Below the pieces are notes generated by a model that saw only the letters and a list, made by a program, of their open reading frames with translations, did not search any database and was not told the DNA's origin. From Ottowia flava (GTDB lineage: Bacteria > Pseudomonadota > Gammaproteobacteria > Burkholderiales > Burkholderiaceae_C), in NCBI RefSeq assembly GCF_042680565.1, contig NZ_JBHUEJ010000002.1, positions 111,377 through 175,376 on the forward strand: 64,000 nt of DNA, in the 5' to 3' direction. Shown here one piece after another: positions 25,707 to 33,831 of this stretch (position 1 is its first letter; every line of letters starts with the position of its first letter). The position numbers were made by a program, and so were the translations under genes.

Positions 25707-26023
25707 GGCTTGTCTCCTCGGTGTTGTGGGAGATGCCAGTATGACCTGTCGCAGCGGCCGTCCGGACCGTCGCGGGGCATCCTTGCGCCGGTTGCGGCGC
25801 GCTGGAGGCGCTGGCGCTCACTTCGGCTGGGCGAAAAGGTGGCGGTGCGGCCAACGCGTGACCATTTCTCTCGGCATGGCGCACCGAAGGCTCTTCGTTC
25901 CGGTACCCTGAGCCCGTTGCGAGCGTCCTCGGTACAGTCATCTTGCGAGCCCTGCCTTGGGAAACGAGCGGACCGTCGCGCAAATCCCACCACTACCTGC
26001 TTATTTGCACAATAATGCATGTC
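25707..26023. promoter_or_regulatory. Divergent intergenic region between gltI-like and fdsGB
   Basis: About 310 bp without a gene. Near the fdsGB end it is locally AT-rich: TTGCACAATAATGCATG contains the dyad TGCA..TGCA and the hexamer AATAAT at 26011-26016, 7 nt before ATG 26024. This is the likely fds promoter and possible regulator site. Confidence 0.45.
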
Positions 26024-27865
26024 ATGCCCACGGAGACAAGCATCAAAATTCATCCGCGACGCCCGCGCCACCAGCTCAAGGGGCGCCAGCCGACGGATGC
26101 CGCGCGCGAAGACGTCGTCGCGCTGATCGGCGAGCCGCCCGCGGAAGGCTACCGCCGCGACCTGCTGATCGAATACCTGCACCGGTTGAACGACCGCCAT
26201 GGCGGCTTGTTTGAACGCCACCTGGTTGCGCTGGCCGCGCTGATGCGCCTGGGCATGGCCGAGGTGTACGAGGTCGCGACCTTCTACCACCACTTTGAAG
26301 TGCTGAAGGACGACGCCACGCCCGCGCGCGTCACCCTGCGCGTGTGCGATTCGCTCAGCTGCCAGTTGGCGGGTGCCGAAGCGCTGATCGCGCGCCTGAC
26401 CGACGCGCTGGGCGCCGATGCCGGGAAAGACGTGCGGGTGCTGCGAGGCCCCTGCATGGGCCGCTGCGAGCAGGCGCCCGCCGCGCTGCTGACGGTGGAC
26501 GGACAGACCCAAGGCATCGGCCATGCCAGTGCCGCCGTTCTGGAGGATTTGGTAAAGAAAGCGGCTGCAGCCGGTGCTGCAACTGCGCAACCAGCTCCTG
26601 ATGTGATAGCGATGGCGGCGTACCAAGCGGACGGCGGCTACGCCACCGCGCAGCGCGTGGCGCGCGGCGAGCTGGGCCACGACGCCGTGTTGCAAGCGTT
26701 GGACCACGGCGGTCTGCGCGGTCTGGGCGGCGCAGGCTTTCCCACCGGGCGCAAGTGGCGCATCGTGCGCGATTTCGTGCGGGCGCTCGCCGAGCGGCAC
26801 GCGCAGCAGCCGGTCGCGCCACTGCCGGGTTGGCCCATCACGCCGTCTGGCGCCGCGCCCGGCGCCTTCGGCGTGCTGGCCATCAACATCGACGAAGGCG
26901 AGCCCGGCACCTTCAAAGACCGTTACTACCTGGAACGCGACCCGCACCGCTTTCTGGAAGGCGCGCTGATCACCGCGCAGGTGGTGGGCTGCCAGGCGAT
27001 CTACATCTACCTGCGCGACGAATACCCCGAATGCCACGCCATCCTGCGCCGCGCCATTGCGGATTTGCAGGCCGCCGCGCCCGCGCTGGACCTGCCGGTG
27101 CCGCCGATCGAGCTGCGGCGCGGCGCGGGGGCGTACATCTGCGGTGAAGAAAGCGCCATGATCGAAAGCGTGGAGGGCCAACGCGGCGAGCCGCGCCTGC
27201 GCCCGCCCTACATCGCCGAGATCGGCCTGTTCGGCCGCCCCACGCTGGAGCACAACATGGAAACGCTGCACTGGCTGCGCGACATCCTGACGCGGGGGCC
27301 GGACTGGTTTGCCGGCCACGGCCGCCACGGGCGCAAAGGCCTGCGCAGTTTCAGCGTCAGCGGGCGCGTGCGTGAGCCGGGCGTGAAGCTGGCCCCGGCC
27401 GGCATCACGCTGCGCGAGCTGATCGACGAACACTGCGGCGGCATGGCCGAGGGCCACCAGCTCTACGCCTACCTGCCCGGCGGCGCCAGCGGCGGCATCT
27501 TCCCGGCCAGCCTGGCCGACGTGCCGCTGGACTTCGACACACTGCAGCCGCACGGCGGCTTCATCGGCAGTGCGGCGGTGATCGTGCTCAGCGACCAGGA
27601 CCGCGCGCGCGACGCGGCGCTGTCGATGATGCGGTTCTTCGCCGACGAAAGCTGCGGCCAGTGCACACCTTGCCGCGTCGGCACGGCGAAGGCGGCGCTG
27701 CTGATGGAGTCGCCGCAGTGGGACAACGTTACGTTGGAAGACCTGAACACCGTGATGGCCGACGCCTCCATCTGCGGCTTGGGCCAGGCTGCGCCCAACC
27801 CGGTGCGCAGTGTGCAACGCTATTTCGCGCACGAAGTCGGCGGCGCACAGGAGCAGGGCGCATGA
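26024..27865 (+). CDS. NAD-dependent formate dehydrogenase, fused gamma-beta subunit
   Basis: The 613-residue protein fuses a NuoE-like [2Fe-2S] subunit (FdsG: VATFYHHFEVL, CDSLSCQLAGA, RGPCMGRCEQAP) to a NuoF-like FMN/NAD/[4Fe-4S] subunit (FdsB: GLGGAGFPTGRKWR, NIDEGEPGTFKDRYYLE, GAGAYICGEESAMIESVEG, ESCGQCTPCRVGT). Electrons from FdsA pass through it to NAD. In Cupriavidus these are two proteins. The linker at residues about 175-196 (VKKAAAAGAATAQPAPDVIA) is made by dispersed-repeat copy 8 read antisense. ATG 26024 is preferred because AATAAT lies 7 nt before it; ATG 26015 is possible. The stop overlaps the fdsA start. Confidence 0.9.
   Translation: MPTETSIKIHPRRPRHQLKGRQPTDAAREDVVALIGEPPAEGYRRDLLIEYLHRLNDRHGGLFERHLVALAALMRLGMAEVYEVATFYHHFEVLKDDATPARVTLRVCDSLSCQLAGAEALIARLTDALGADAGKDVRVLRGPCMGRCEQAPAALLTVDGQTQGIGHASAAVLEDLVKKAAAAGAATAQPAPDVIAMAAYQADGGYATAQRVARGELGHDAVLQALDHGGLRGLGGAGFPTGRKWRIVRDFVRALAERHAQQPVAPLPGWPITPSGAAPGAFGVLAINIDEGEPGTFKDRYYLERDPHRFLEGALITAQVVGCQAIYIYLRDEYPECHAILRRAIADLQAAAPALDLPVPPIELRRGAGAYICGEESAMIESVEGQRGEPRLRPPYIAEIGLFGRPTLEHNMETLHWLRDILTRGPDWFAGHGRHGRKGLRSFSVSGRVREPGVKLAPAGITLRELIDEHCGGMAEGHQLYAYLPGGASGGIFPASLADVPLDFDTLQPHGGFIGSAAVIVLSDQDRARDAALSMMRFFADESCGQCTPCRVGTAKAALLMESPQWDNVTLEDLNTVMADASICGLGQAAPNPVRSVQRYFAHEVGGAQEQGA
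26546..26610 (-). repeat. Dispersed element, copy 8 (interdomain linker of fdsGB)
   Basis: On the minus strand: GCTATCACATCAGGAGCTGG, TTGCGCAGTTG, then GGCTGCAGCCGCTTTCTTTA. It lies antisense to the gene and encodes an alanine/proline-rich linker between the NuoE-like and NuoF-like domains. Confidence 0.8.
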
Positions 27866-30792
27866 GCAGCGTTTTAGAACAAAATCAGCCTGCAGCCCTA
27901 CAGCCACACGCGCAGCCAGCTATCGAATTTGAACTCGATGGCCGCGCCGTGCACGCGCACGCGGGCGAAACCATTCTGAAAGCGGCCGAGCGCCACGGCG
28001 TCGACATCCCGCGCCTTTGCTTCACCGACGGCCTGCGCCCCGACGGCAACTGCCGCGCCTGCGTGGTCGAGGTGGCGGGCGAGCGCACGCTGGCGCCCAG
28101 CTGCTGCCGCACGGTACAGCCGGGCATGAAGGTCAGCGCCAGCAGCGAACGCGCGCGCCGCAGCCAGCAGATGGTGATCGAGTTGCTGTTGGCCGACGTC
28201 CCTCAGGCAGGCCACAAATGGCTGGACGACAACCCCGCCGAGCCGCACGGCGAGCTGAGCCAATGGGCCGCGCGCGAAGGCGTGCAGGTGCGCCCGGCGC
28301 TGGCGGCGCTGCGCCGCGAAGAACCCGCGCCCGACTTGAGCCATCCCGCCATGGCCGTCAACCTGGACGCCTGCATCCAGTGCACGCGCTGCGTGCGCGC
28401 CTGCCGCGAAGCGCAGGTCAACGACGTGATCGGCTACGCCGGCCGCGGCAGCCACGCGCGCATCGTGTTCGACCTGGACGACCCGATGGGCGCCAGCACC
28501 TGCGTGGCCTGCGGCGAGTGCGTGCAGGCCTGCCCGACCGGCGCGCTGATGCCCAAGACGCAACTGGGTGCGCAAAGCGTGGACCGCGCGGTCGATTCGG
28601 TTTGCCCCTTCTGCGGCGTCGGCTGCCAGATCACCTACAAGGTGAAGGACGAGCGCATCGTCAGCGTCAGCGGCCGCGGCGGCCCGGCCAACGAAGGTCG
28701 CTTGTGCGTCAAAGGGCGCTTCGGCTTCGACTACGTGGCCAGCCCCGACCGCGTGACGCGCCCGCTGATCCGACGCGCCGATGCGCCGAAAGACGTGGCG
28801 CACTGCGAAGCCGCGCCCGACTGGCGCGAGGTCTTCCGCGAAGCCACGTGGGAAGAAGCCCTGGACCTGGCTGCTGGTGGCCTGCGCGATCTGAAAACGT
28901 CGCATGGCCCCAAGTCGCTCGCCGGTTTCGGCAGCGCCAAGGGCAGCAACGAAGAGGCCTACCTGTTCCAGAAGCTGGTGCGCACCGGCTTTGGCAGCAA
29001 CAACGTCGACCACTGCACGCGCCTGTGCCACGCCAGCAGCGTGGCCGCGCTGCTGGAAGGCGTGGGCTCGGGCGCGGTCAGCAACCCGGTGCGCGACGTG
29101 GCAGAGGCCGAGCTGATCTTCATCATCGGCTCCAACCCTACGGCCAACCACCCGGTGGCCGCGACGTGGATGAAGAACGCGGCGCAGCGCGGCGCCAAGA
29201 TCGTGCTGGCCGACCCGCGCGTGACCGATATCGCGCGCCACGCCTGGCGCGTGCTGCCCTTCAAGCCCAGCGCCGACGTCGCCATGCTGAACGCGCTGCT
29301 GCACGTCATCGTGGAAGAGGGGCTGGTGGACGAAGCCTTCATCCGCGAGCGCGCCGACAACTACGCGGCGCTGGTCGCCAACGTGCAGGGCTACAGCCCG
29401 GAAGCCATGGCGCCGATCTGCGGCATTCCGGCCGCCACGCTGCGCGAAGTGGCGCGCGCCTACGCCACGGCCAAGAGCAGCATCATCCTGTGGGGCATGG
29501 GCGTCAGCCAGCACGTGCACGGCACCGACAACGTGCGCTGCCTGATCGCGCTGGCCACCTGCACCGGCCAGATCGGCCGCCCGGGCACCGGCCTGCACCC
29601 GCTGCGCGGCCAGAACAACGTGCAAGGCGCCAGCGACGCGGGCCTGATCCCGATGATGTTCCCCAACTACCAGCGCGTGGACAACGGTGCCGCGCACGCG
29701 TGGTTTGAGGATTTTTGGGACACGAAGCTGGACGAGACGCCCGGCTACACCGTCGTTGAAATCATGCACAAGGCGCTGGCCGACGACAGCGACCCGCACA
29801 AGGTGCGCGGCATGTACATCATGGGCGAGAACCCGGCCATGAGCGACCCCGACCTGAACCACGCGCGCCACGCGCTGGCCAGCCTGCAGCACCTGGTGGT
29901 GCAAGACATCTTCTTGACCGAAACCGCCTGGCTGGCCGACGTCATCCTGCCGGCCAGCGCCTGGCCCGAAAAGACCGGCACCGTGAGCAACACCGACCGC
30001 ATGGTGCAGTTGGGCCTGCAGGCCTTGCAGCCACCGGGCGAGGCGCGTGCCGACCTGTGGATCATCCAGCAGCTGGCCACGCGCCTGGGTCTGCCATGGG
30101 ACTATGAAAACAGTAGCTGGCTGCGCAATCTGGGTGAGGGTCAGAAGCCGATTTCGCTTGAAACCACATCGCCCACGTACCACGGCGTGGCCGCGGTGTA
30201 CGACGAGATGCGGCGCGCCATGCACGGCGCGATTGCCGGCATCACCTGGGACCGACTGACGCGCGAAAGCAGCGTTACCTACCCCTGCCTGGACGAGGCC
30301 GACCCGGGCCAGCCGATCGTCTTCACCGACGGCGTGCCCACCGCCAACGGTCGTGTGCAGCTGGTGCCGGCCGACATCATCCCCGCGGCCGAGCGGCCCG
30401 ACGCCGACTACCCCATGGTGCTGATCACCGGCCGCCAGCTGGAGCACTGGCACACCGGCGCCATGACGCGGCGCGCCAGCGTGCTGGACGCGCTGGAGCC
30501 GTCGCCCACGGTGTCGATGCATGGCGACGACCTGGCGCGCCTGGGGCTGACGGCGGGTGGCCAGGCGCGCGTGCAGTCGCGCCGTGGTGAGGTGACGTTG
30601 ACCGTGCGCCGCGACGACGGCACGCCGGTCGGCAGCGTGTTCATCCCGTTTGCCTACCGCGAGGCGGCGGCCAATTTGCTGACCAACGCCGCGCTGGACC
30701 CGTTCGGCAAGATTCCCGAGTTCAAGTATTGCGCGGTGCGTGTGCTGCCTGCTGGCCATATGCCGCCGCAGCCCGCGACGTTCGCGCACTGA
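27862..30792 (+). CDS. fdsA: NAD-dependent formate dehydrogenase, catalytic alpha subunit
   Basis: The 976-residue cytoplasmic molybdo-enzyme oxidises formate to CO2. An N-terminal [2Fe-2S] ferredoxin domain (PRLCFTDGLRPDGNCRACV, APSCCRTV) is followed by two [4Fe-4S] clusters (CIQCTRCVRACREAQ, CVACGECVQACPTGAL), the Mo-bis-MGD domain starting CPFCGVGCQITY, and NVDHCTRLCHASS, where C389 is the expected molybdenum ligand. Two dispersed-repeat copies are translated: residues 4-24 (LEQNQPAALQPHAQPAIEF) and about 747-768 (ENSSWLRNLGEGQKPISLE). ATGA overlaps the fdsGB stop. No fdsC or fdsD follows. Confidence 0.94.
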   Translation: MSSVLEQNQPAALQPHAQPAIEFELDGRAVHAHAGETILKAAERHGVDIPRLCFTDGLRPDGNCRACVVEVAGERTLAPSCCRTVQPGMKVSASSERARRSQQMVIELLLADVPQAGHKWLDDNPAEPHGELSQWAAREGVQVRPALAALRREEPAPDLSHPAMAVNLDACIQCTRCVRACREAQVNDVIGYAGRGSHARIVFDLDDPMGASTCVACGECVQACPTGALMPKTQLGAQSVDRAVDSVCPFCGVGCQITYKVKDERIVSVSGRGGPANEGRLCVKGRFGFDYVASPDRVTRPLIRRADAPKDVAHCEAAPDWREVFREATWEEALDLAAGGLRDLKTSHGPKSLAGFGSAKGSNEEAYLFQKLVRTGFGSNNVDHCTRLCHASSVAALLEGVGSGAVSNPVRDVAEAELIFIIGSNPTANHPVAATWMKNAAQRGAKIVLADPRVTDIARHAWRVLPFKPSADVAMLNALLHVIVEEGLVDEAFIRERADNYAALVANVQGYSPEAMAPICGIPAATLREVARAYATAKSSIILWGMGVSQHVHGTDNVRCLIALATCTGQIGRPGTGLHPLRGQNNVQGASDAGLIPMMFPNYQRVDNGAAHAWFEDFWDTKLDETPGYTVVEIMHKALADDSDPHKVRGMYIMGENPAMSDPDLNHARHALASLQHLVVQDIFLTETAWLADVILPASAWPEKTGTVSNTDRMVQLGLQALQPPGEARADLWIIQQLATRLGLPWDYENSSWLRNLGEGQKPISLETTSPTYHGVAAVYDEMRRAMHGAIAGITWDRLTRESSVTYPCLDEADPGQPIVFTDGVPTANGRVQLVPADIIPAAERPDADYPMVLITGRQLEHWHTGAMTRRASVLDALEPSPTVSMHGDDLARLGLTAGGQARVQSRRGEVTLTVRRDDGTPVGSVFIPFAYREAAANLLTNAALDPFGKIPEFKYCAVRVLPAGHMPPQPATFAH
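27872..27933 (-). repeat. Dispersed element, copy 9 (N-terminus of fdsA)
   Basis: On the minus strand: CGATAGCTGGCTGCGCG, TGGCTGTAGGGCTGCAGG, CTGATTTTGTTCTAAAAC. Read antisense it supplies codons 4-24 of fdsA and so the N-terminal extension before the ferredoxin domain. Confidence 0.88.
30102..30164 (+). repeat. Dispersed element, copy 10 (in frame inside fdsA)
   Basis: CTATGAAAACAGTAGCTGG, CTGCGCAATC, GGTGAGGGTCAGAAGCCG and ATTTCGCTTGAAAC match the consensus, closest to copy 5. It is translated in the C-terminal domain between LPWDY and HGVAAVYDEM. Confidence 0.88.
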
Positions 30793-30801
30793 GGTCGCCG
30801 C

Positions 30802-31236
30802 ATGTCCATCTGGCATACCGCCTTTCCTATCGCTTCTGCCAACGAGCGCAGCCAGGGCTGTGCCAACGGCCACCTCGGCATTGAATTGCTGGACGCGGGC
30901 GACGACTTCCTGCGCGGGCGCATTCCGGTGGACGCGCGCACGCGCCAGCCGGCGGGCGTGCTGCACGGCGGCGTGTCGGTGGTGCTGGCCGAAACGCTGG
31001 CATCCTGGGCGTCGGCTTACGTGGTCGACCCGGCCCAGTACCACTGCGTCGGCCAGGAGATCAACGCCAACCACCTGCGCGCCGTGCCCGACGGCTGGGT
31101 CTACGGCGTGGCGCGGCCGCTGCACCTGGGCCGCTCCAGCCACGTGTGGGACGTGCGCCTGACCGACGAGGCCGACCGCCTGACCTGCGTGTCGCGCGTC
31201 ACCATGGCTGTGCTGAAGACGCCGGGGCGTTACTGA
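30802..31236 (+). CDS. Hotdog-fold acyl-CoA thioesterase (PaaI/MenI type)
   Basis: The 144-residue protein has the PaaI-type hotdog signature GVLHGGVSVVLAETLAS, with the catalytic acid in the following helix, and NANHLRAVPDGWV. These enzymes hydrolyse acyl- or aroyl-CoA esters in the cytoplasm. It starts 9 bp after fdsA and is probably in the same transcript, although a functional link to formate oxidation is not evident. Confidence 0.85.
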   Translation: MSIWHTAFPIASANERSQGCANGHLGIELLDAGDDFLRGRIPVDARTRQPAGVLHGGVSVVLAETLASWASAYVVDPAQYHCVGQEINANHLRAVPDGWVYGVARPLHLGRSSHVWDVRLTDEADRLTCVSRVTMAVLKTPGRY

Positions 31237-31293
31237 CGCCGCGCCGCGGCTGAACCGTGCGCTGCGCGCGTTGGCGCCACCGCTCTCACCACC

Positions 31294-32121
31294 ATGCTTA
31301 CCCGTCGCCACCAGCAACGCCTGCGCGCCATGTACCGGTCGGCCGGATGGCCGTTTCAGGATGTACTGGAGGTCGAGTTGCTGGCGGCAGGGCTGCTCGA
31401 GCGCATGCCCGCCGCGCAAGGTGGCGACACGCTGCGTGTGACCGACGCTGGCCTGCGCGCGATCCGCGACGGCGCGGTGGGCAACCGGCAGGCGCTCAGC
31501 GCACACGAAGCGCTGGTGCAGCGTGTGGCGCAGGCCCAGTGTGCGGCGGGGCGTCTGGTGTGGCGCGGCATTGCGTTGCGCGTGCCTTTGCCAAAATCTG
31601 AAGAAAATGTGGCGCCGGCCCTAGATGAATCTGCGCAGACAGCTATTGAAAATACAGTGATTGAGGCAACGCCGGACGCAGCACCCGTGCGCTGGGTGGT
31701 GGCGCAGCCCGACGTTTTTTCCGTGCGCCACACCAGCGTCGAGGCGTACCTGGAGCCCGTCGTGCACGAGATCAAGGTTAGCCGCGCCGACCTGCTGGGC
31801 GACCTGCGGCGCCCGCACAAGCGCGCTGCCTACCTGCAGATGGGTGGCGCTTGCTGGTACGTGCTGGGCCTGGACGCGCGCGGCCGCCCGATCGCCCAGC
31901 CCGAAGAAGTACCGCCCGAATGCGGCGTGCTGCAATGGGACGGCGAACGCCTGCACGCCTTGCGCCGCGCGCCGCAGCGCGCCATCGAGCGGCTGCCCTT
32001 TGGTACCTGGATGGCGTTGGCACGCGCCACGCCGTGGGTCGGCGAAGAGGAGATGGCGCAGCAGTCACTGGAAGCGCCCGACGAGGGCGTGCACGGGTCC
32101 GGCGGGCCAGCGGGCGGTTGA
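31294..32121 (+). CDS. MmcB-like protein with PD-(D/E)xK-type core
   Basis: The 275-residue protein carries QPDVFSVRHT and, after a short gap, VHEIKVSRADLLGDLRRPHKRAAYLQM, a pattern resembling the MmcB family of DNA-repair-associated nuclease-like proteins (acidic residue, then E-x-K). An N-terminal region resembles a winged helix. It may act in DNA repair but the similarity is partial. Residues about 101-121 (KSEENVAPALDESAQTAIEN) derive from dispersed-repeat copy 11, read antisense, between the two domains. Confidence 0.6.
   Translation: MLTRRHQQRLRAMYRSAGWPFQDVLEVELLAAGLLERMPAAQGGDTLRVTDAGLRAIRDGAVGNRQALSAHEALVQRVAQAQCAAGRLVWRGIALRVPLPKSEENVAPALDESAQTAIENTVIEATPDAAPVRWVVAQPDVFSVRHTSVEAYLEPVVHEIKVSRADLLGDLRRPHKRAAYLQMGGACWYVLGLDARGRPIAQPEEVPPECGVLQWDGERLHALRRAPQRAIERLPFGTWMALARATPWVGEEEMAQQSLEAPDEGVHGSGGPAGG
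31598..31655 (-). repeat. Dispersed element, copy 11 (in the MmcB-like gene)
   Basis: On the minus strand: TTTTCAATAGCTGTCTGCGC, AGATTC, TCTAGGGCCGGCGCC and ACATTTTCTTCAG. It lies antisense to the gene, in the same reading frame as copies 8 and 9. Confidence 0.85.
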
Positions 32122-32248
32122 GCTTGGCGCTACGCCTGTCGCGCAGGTGAACGCATCGGTGCGGTCCCGCATTGCCTGCACCGCAAGCCACCCGCACAAT
32201 GGGCCGGTACTGTGCCCCGTGTCACCACCCACTGAGGAGAGTCGATTG

Positions 32249-33238
32249 ATGCATGCAACGAGGATGCCGCGCCGTGCGCTGCTGGCAGGTCTCGGCGGGG
32301 CCGCGCTGCTGGCGCCGCTGGCCGCGTGGCCCCAGGACGCTTTTCCGGCCAAGGCGGTGCGCATCATGTACCCCTTCTCTCCGGGCGGCGGCATGGAGCT
32401 CGTCTTGCGTGTGATGGCTGACCAGATGCAGCGCTCCACCGGCCAGGCTTTCATCGTCGACAACCGCACCGGCGCAGGCGGCGCCATCGCGGTCAACGCG
32501 ATGGTCACGGCGCCGCCGGACGGCTACACGCTGTTCGTGGGGCCGGTGGGCATCTCTGCGATCACGCCGCACCTGCGCAAGCTGCCCTACGACACGCTGC
32601 GGGACATGCAGCCCGTGGCCAAGCTGTCGGAATTTCACTCGGCCTATACGGTGGCCAACAACCTGCCGGTGAAGACGCTGCCGGAATTCATTGCCTACGC
32701 GAAGGCCAACCCGGGCAAGGTGACCTTCGCAACCTCGGGCATCGGTTCCCAAGGCCACCTGCGCGGCGAAATGCTGCAGAAGGAATGGGGCATTCAGATG
32801 ACGCATGTGCCCTACAAGGGCGCTGCCGACATCACCAACGACTTGCTGGGCGGCCGGGTCGACTTCACGGCCGACGTGACCATGCTGCAGTACGTCAAGC
32901 AAGGCAAGGCCCGCCTGCTGGCAGTGGACTATGCGCAGCGCCTGCCCGACTTCCCCGACGTGCCCACCGTGTCCGAACTGCCCGTGCCCAGGTCCGGCAC
33001 GAGCAGCGGCACCTGGTTCGGCGCGTTCGCGCCCAAGGGGACACCGCAGGCGGTACTGGACAAGCTGGCGGCGGAGTTCGACAAGGCACTCAAACTGCCC
33101 GAGGTGGCTGCCAAGATGCGGCCGTTTGCCATGCAGCCCGCGTTCGCCGGACCGGCAGCCTTCCGCAAGCAGTGGGAGGCGGACTACGCCTCCTATGGCC
33201 GGGTCATCAAGGAATTGGGCATCAAGATCGACCAGTGA
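32249..33238 (+). CDS. Bug-family (TctC) periplasmic receptor, paralogue A
   Basis: The start is ATG 32249 with GAGGAGAG just before; the 329-residue product begins with a basic signal region ending near AAWPQD (RRALLAGLGGAALLAPLA; twin-arginine or Sec). The mature part has the family motifs FPAKAVRIMYPFSPGGGME, VDNRTGAGGAI, DGYTLFVGP and HVPYKGAADITNDL. It is very similar over its full length to the receptor at 35074, so the two are recent duplicates. It ends next to the convergent lrp gene. Ligand unknown. Confidence 0.9.
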   Translation: MHATRMPRRALLAGLGGAALLAPLAAWPQDAFPAKAVRIMYPFSPGGGMELVLRVMADQMQRSTGQAFIVDNRTGAGGAIAVNAMVTAPPDGYTLFVGPVGISAITPHLRKLPYDTLRDMQPVAKLSEFHSAYTVANNLPVKTLPEFIAYAKANPGKVTFATSGIGSQGHLRGEMLQKEWGIQMTHVPYKGAADITNDLLGGRVDFTADVTMLQYVKQGKARLLAVDYAQRLPDFPDVPTVSELPVPRSGTSSGTWFGAFAPKGTPQAVLDKLAAEFDKALKLPEVAAKMRPFAMQPAFAGPAAFRKQWEADYASYGRVIKELGIKIDQ

Positions 33239-33251
33239 ACGCGCGCGCTGG

Positions 33252-33710
33252 TCAAGCGTAGTCCAGGGGCAGCGCCGTGGTGAACTTGATCTGCTCCATG
33301 GCGAAGCTGGAGCTGATGTCCGACAGCTTCACGTCGCGGATCAGGCGCTTGTACACGCCGTCAAAAGCGGCGATGTCGGGTACCACCACGCGCAGCAGGT
33401 AGTCCGTGTCGCCACTCATCCGGTAGAACTCGACGATCTGCGGAATGGCGGCCACCACGCTGGCGAACTTGCGGAACCAGGCCTCGCTGTGCTCGCTGGT
33501 GCGCACCGCGACGAACACCGTCACCCCCACATTCAGGCGGGCGGGGTTGAGCAGGGCCACGCGCCGCTCGATCACGCCAGCGCGCTCAAGCTGCTGGATG
33601 CGGCGCCAGCAGGGCGTGGTGGTCAGTCCCACGCGCTCGGCGATATCGCTGACCGGGGTGGTGCAGTCGTCCTGAAGGATGGCCAGGATGGCTTTGTCGA
33701 TCTTGTCCAT
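33252..33710 (-). CDS. Lrp/AsnC family transcriptional regulator
   Basis: The 152-residue protein starts MDKIDKAILAILQDD and has the Lrp helix-turn-helix (DIAERVGLTTTPCWRRIQQLE) and a RAM ligand-binding domain with SGDTDYLLRVVV. It is divergent from metC with a perfect inverted repeat in between, so control of metC by an amino acid is likely. An upstream extension to 33779 is open but would run through the operator. Confidence 0.9.
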   Translation of the reverse strand: MDKIDKAILAILQDDCTTPVSDIAERVGLTTTPCWRRIQQLERAGVIERRVALLNPARLNVGVTVFVAVRTSEHSEAWFRKFASVVAAIPQIVEFYRMSGDTDYLLRVVVPDIAAFDGVYKRLIRDVKLSDISSSFAMEQIKFTTALPLDYA

Positions 33711-33746
33711 GGCGTCGGCCAGAGGGTGGTTTCTATTTTCAAGTGA

Positions 33747-33771
33747 AAGATTGGAAAATAATTCCAATCTT
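33747..33771. promoter_or_regulatory. Operator candidate between lrp-like gene and metC
   Basis: AAGATTGGAA (33747-33756) and TTCCAATCTT (33762-33771) are perfect 10-bp arms around AATAA. The site is 37 bp upstream of the lrp-like start and about 60 bp upstream of metC, a good position for an Lrp/AsnC dimer controlling both genes. Confidence 0.7.
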
Positions 33772-33819
33772 GGGAGCAATCAAGCGAAAGTTTAGGACTT
33801 TTTTCTGCGGATGAATGCC

Positions 33820-33831
33820 TAGACTTTCTGC
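33820..33831 (+). promoter_or_regulatory. -10 element of metC, leaderless arrangement
   Basis: TAGACT (33820-33825) is followed by TTCTGC and then the metC ATG at 33832, with no Shine-Dalgarno site. Confidence 0.45.

Noticed and set aside
27898..31506. Very long open frame on the minus strand opposite fdsA
   Set aside because: It is a GC-rich shadow of fdsA; the plus strand encodes a complete molybdoenzyme with all cofactor motifs.
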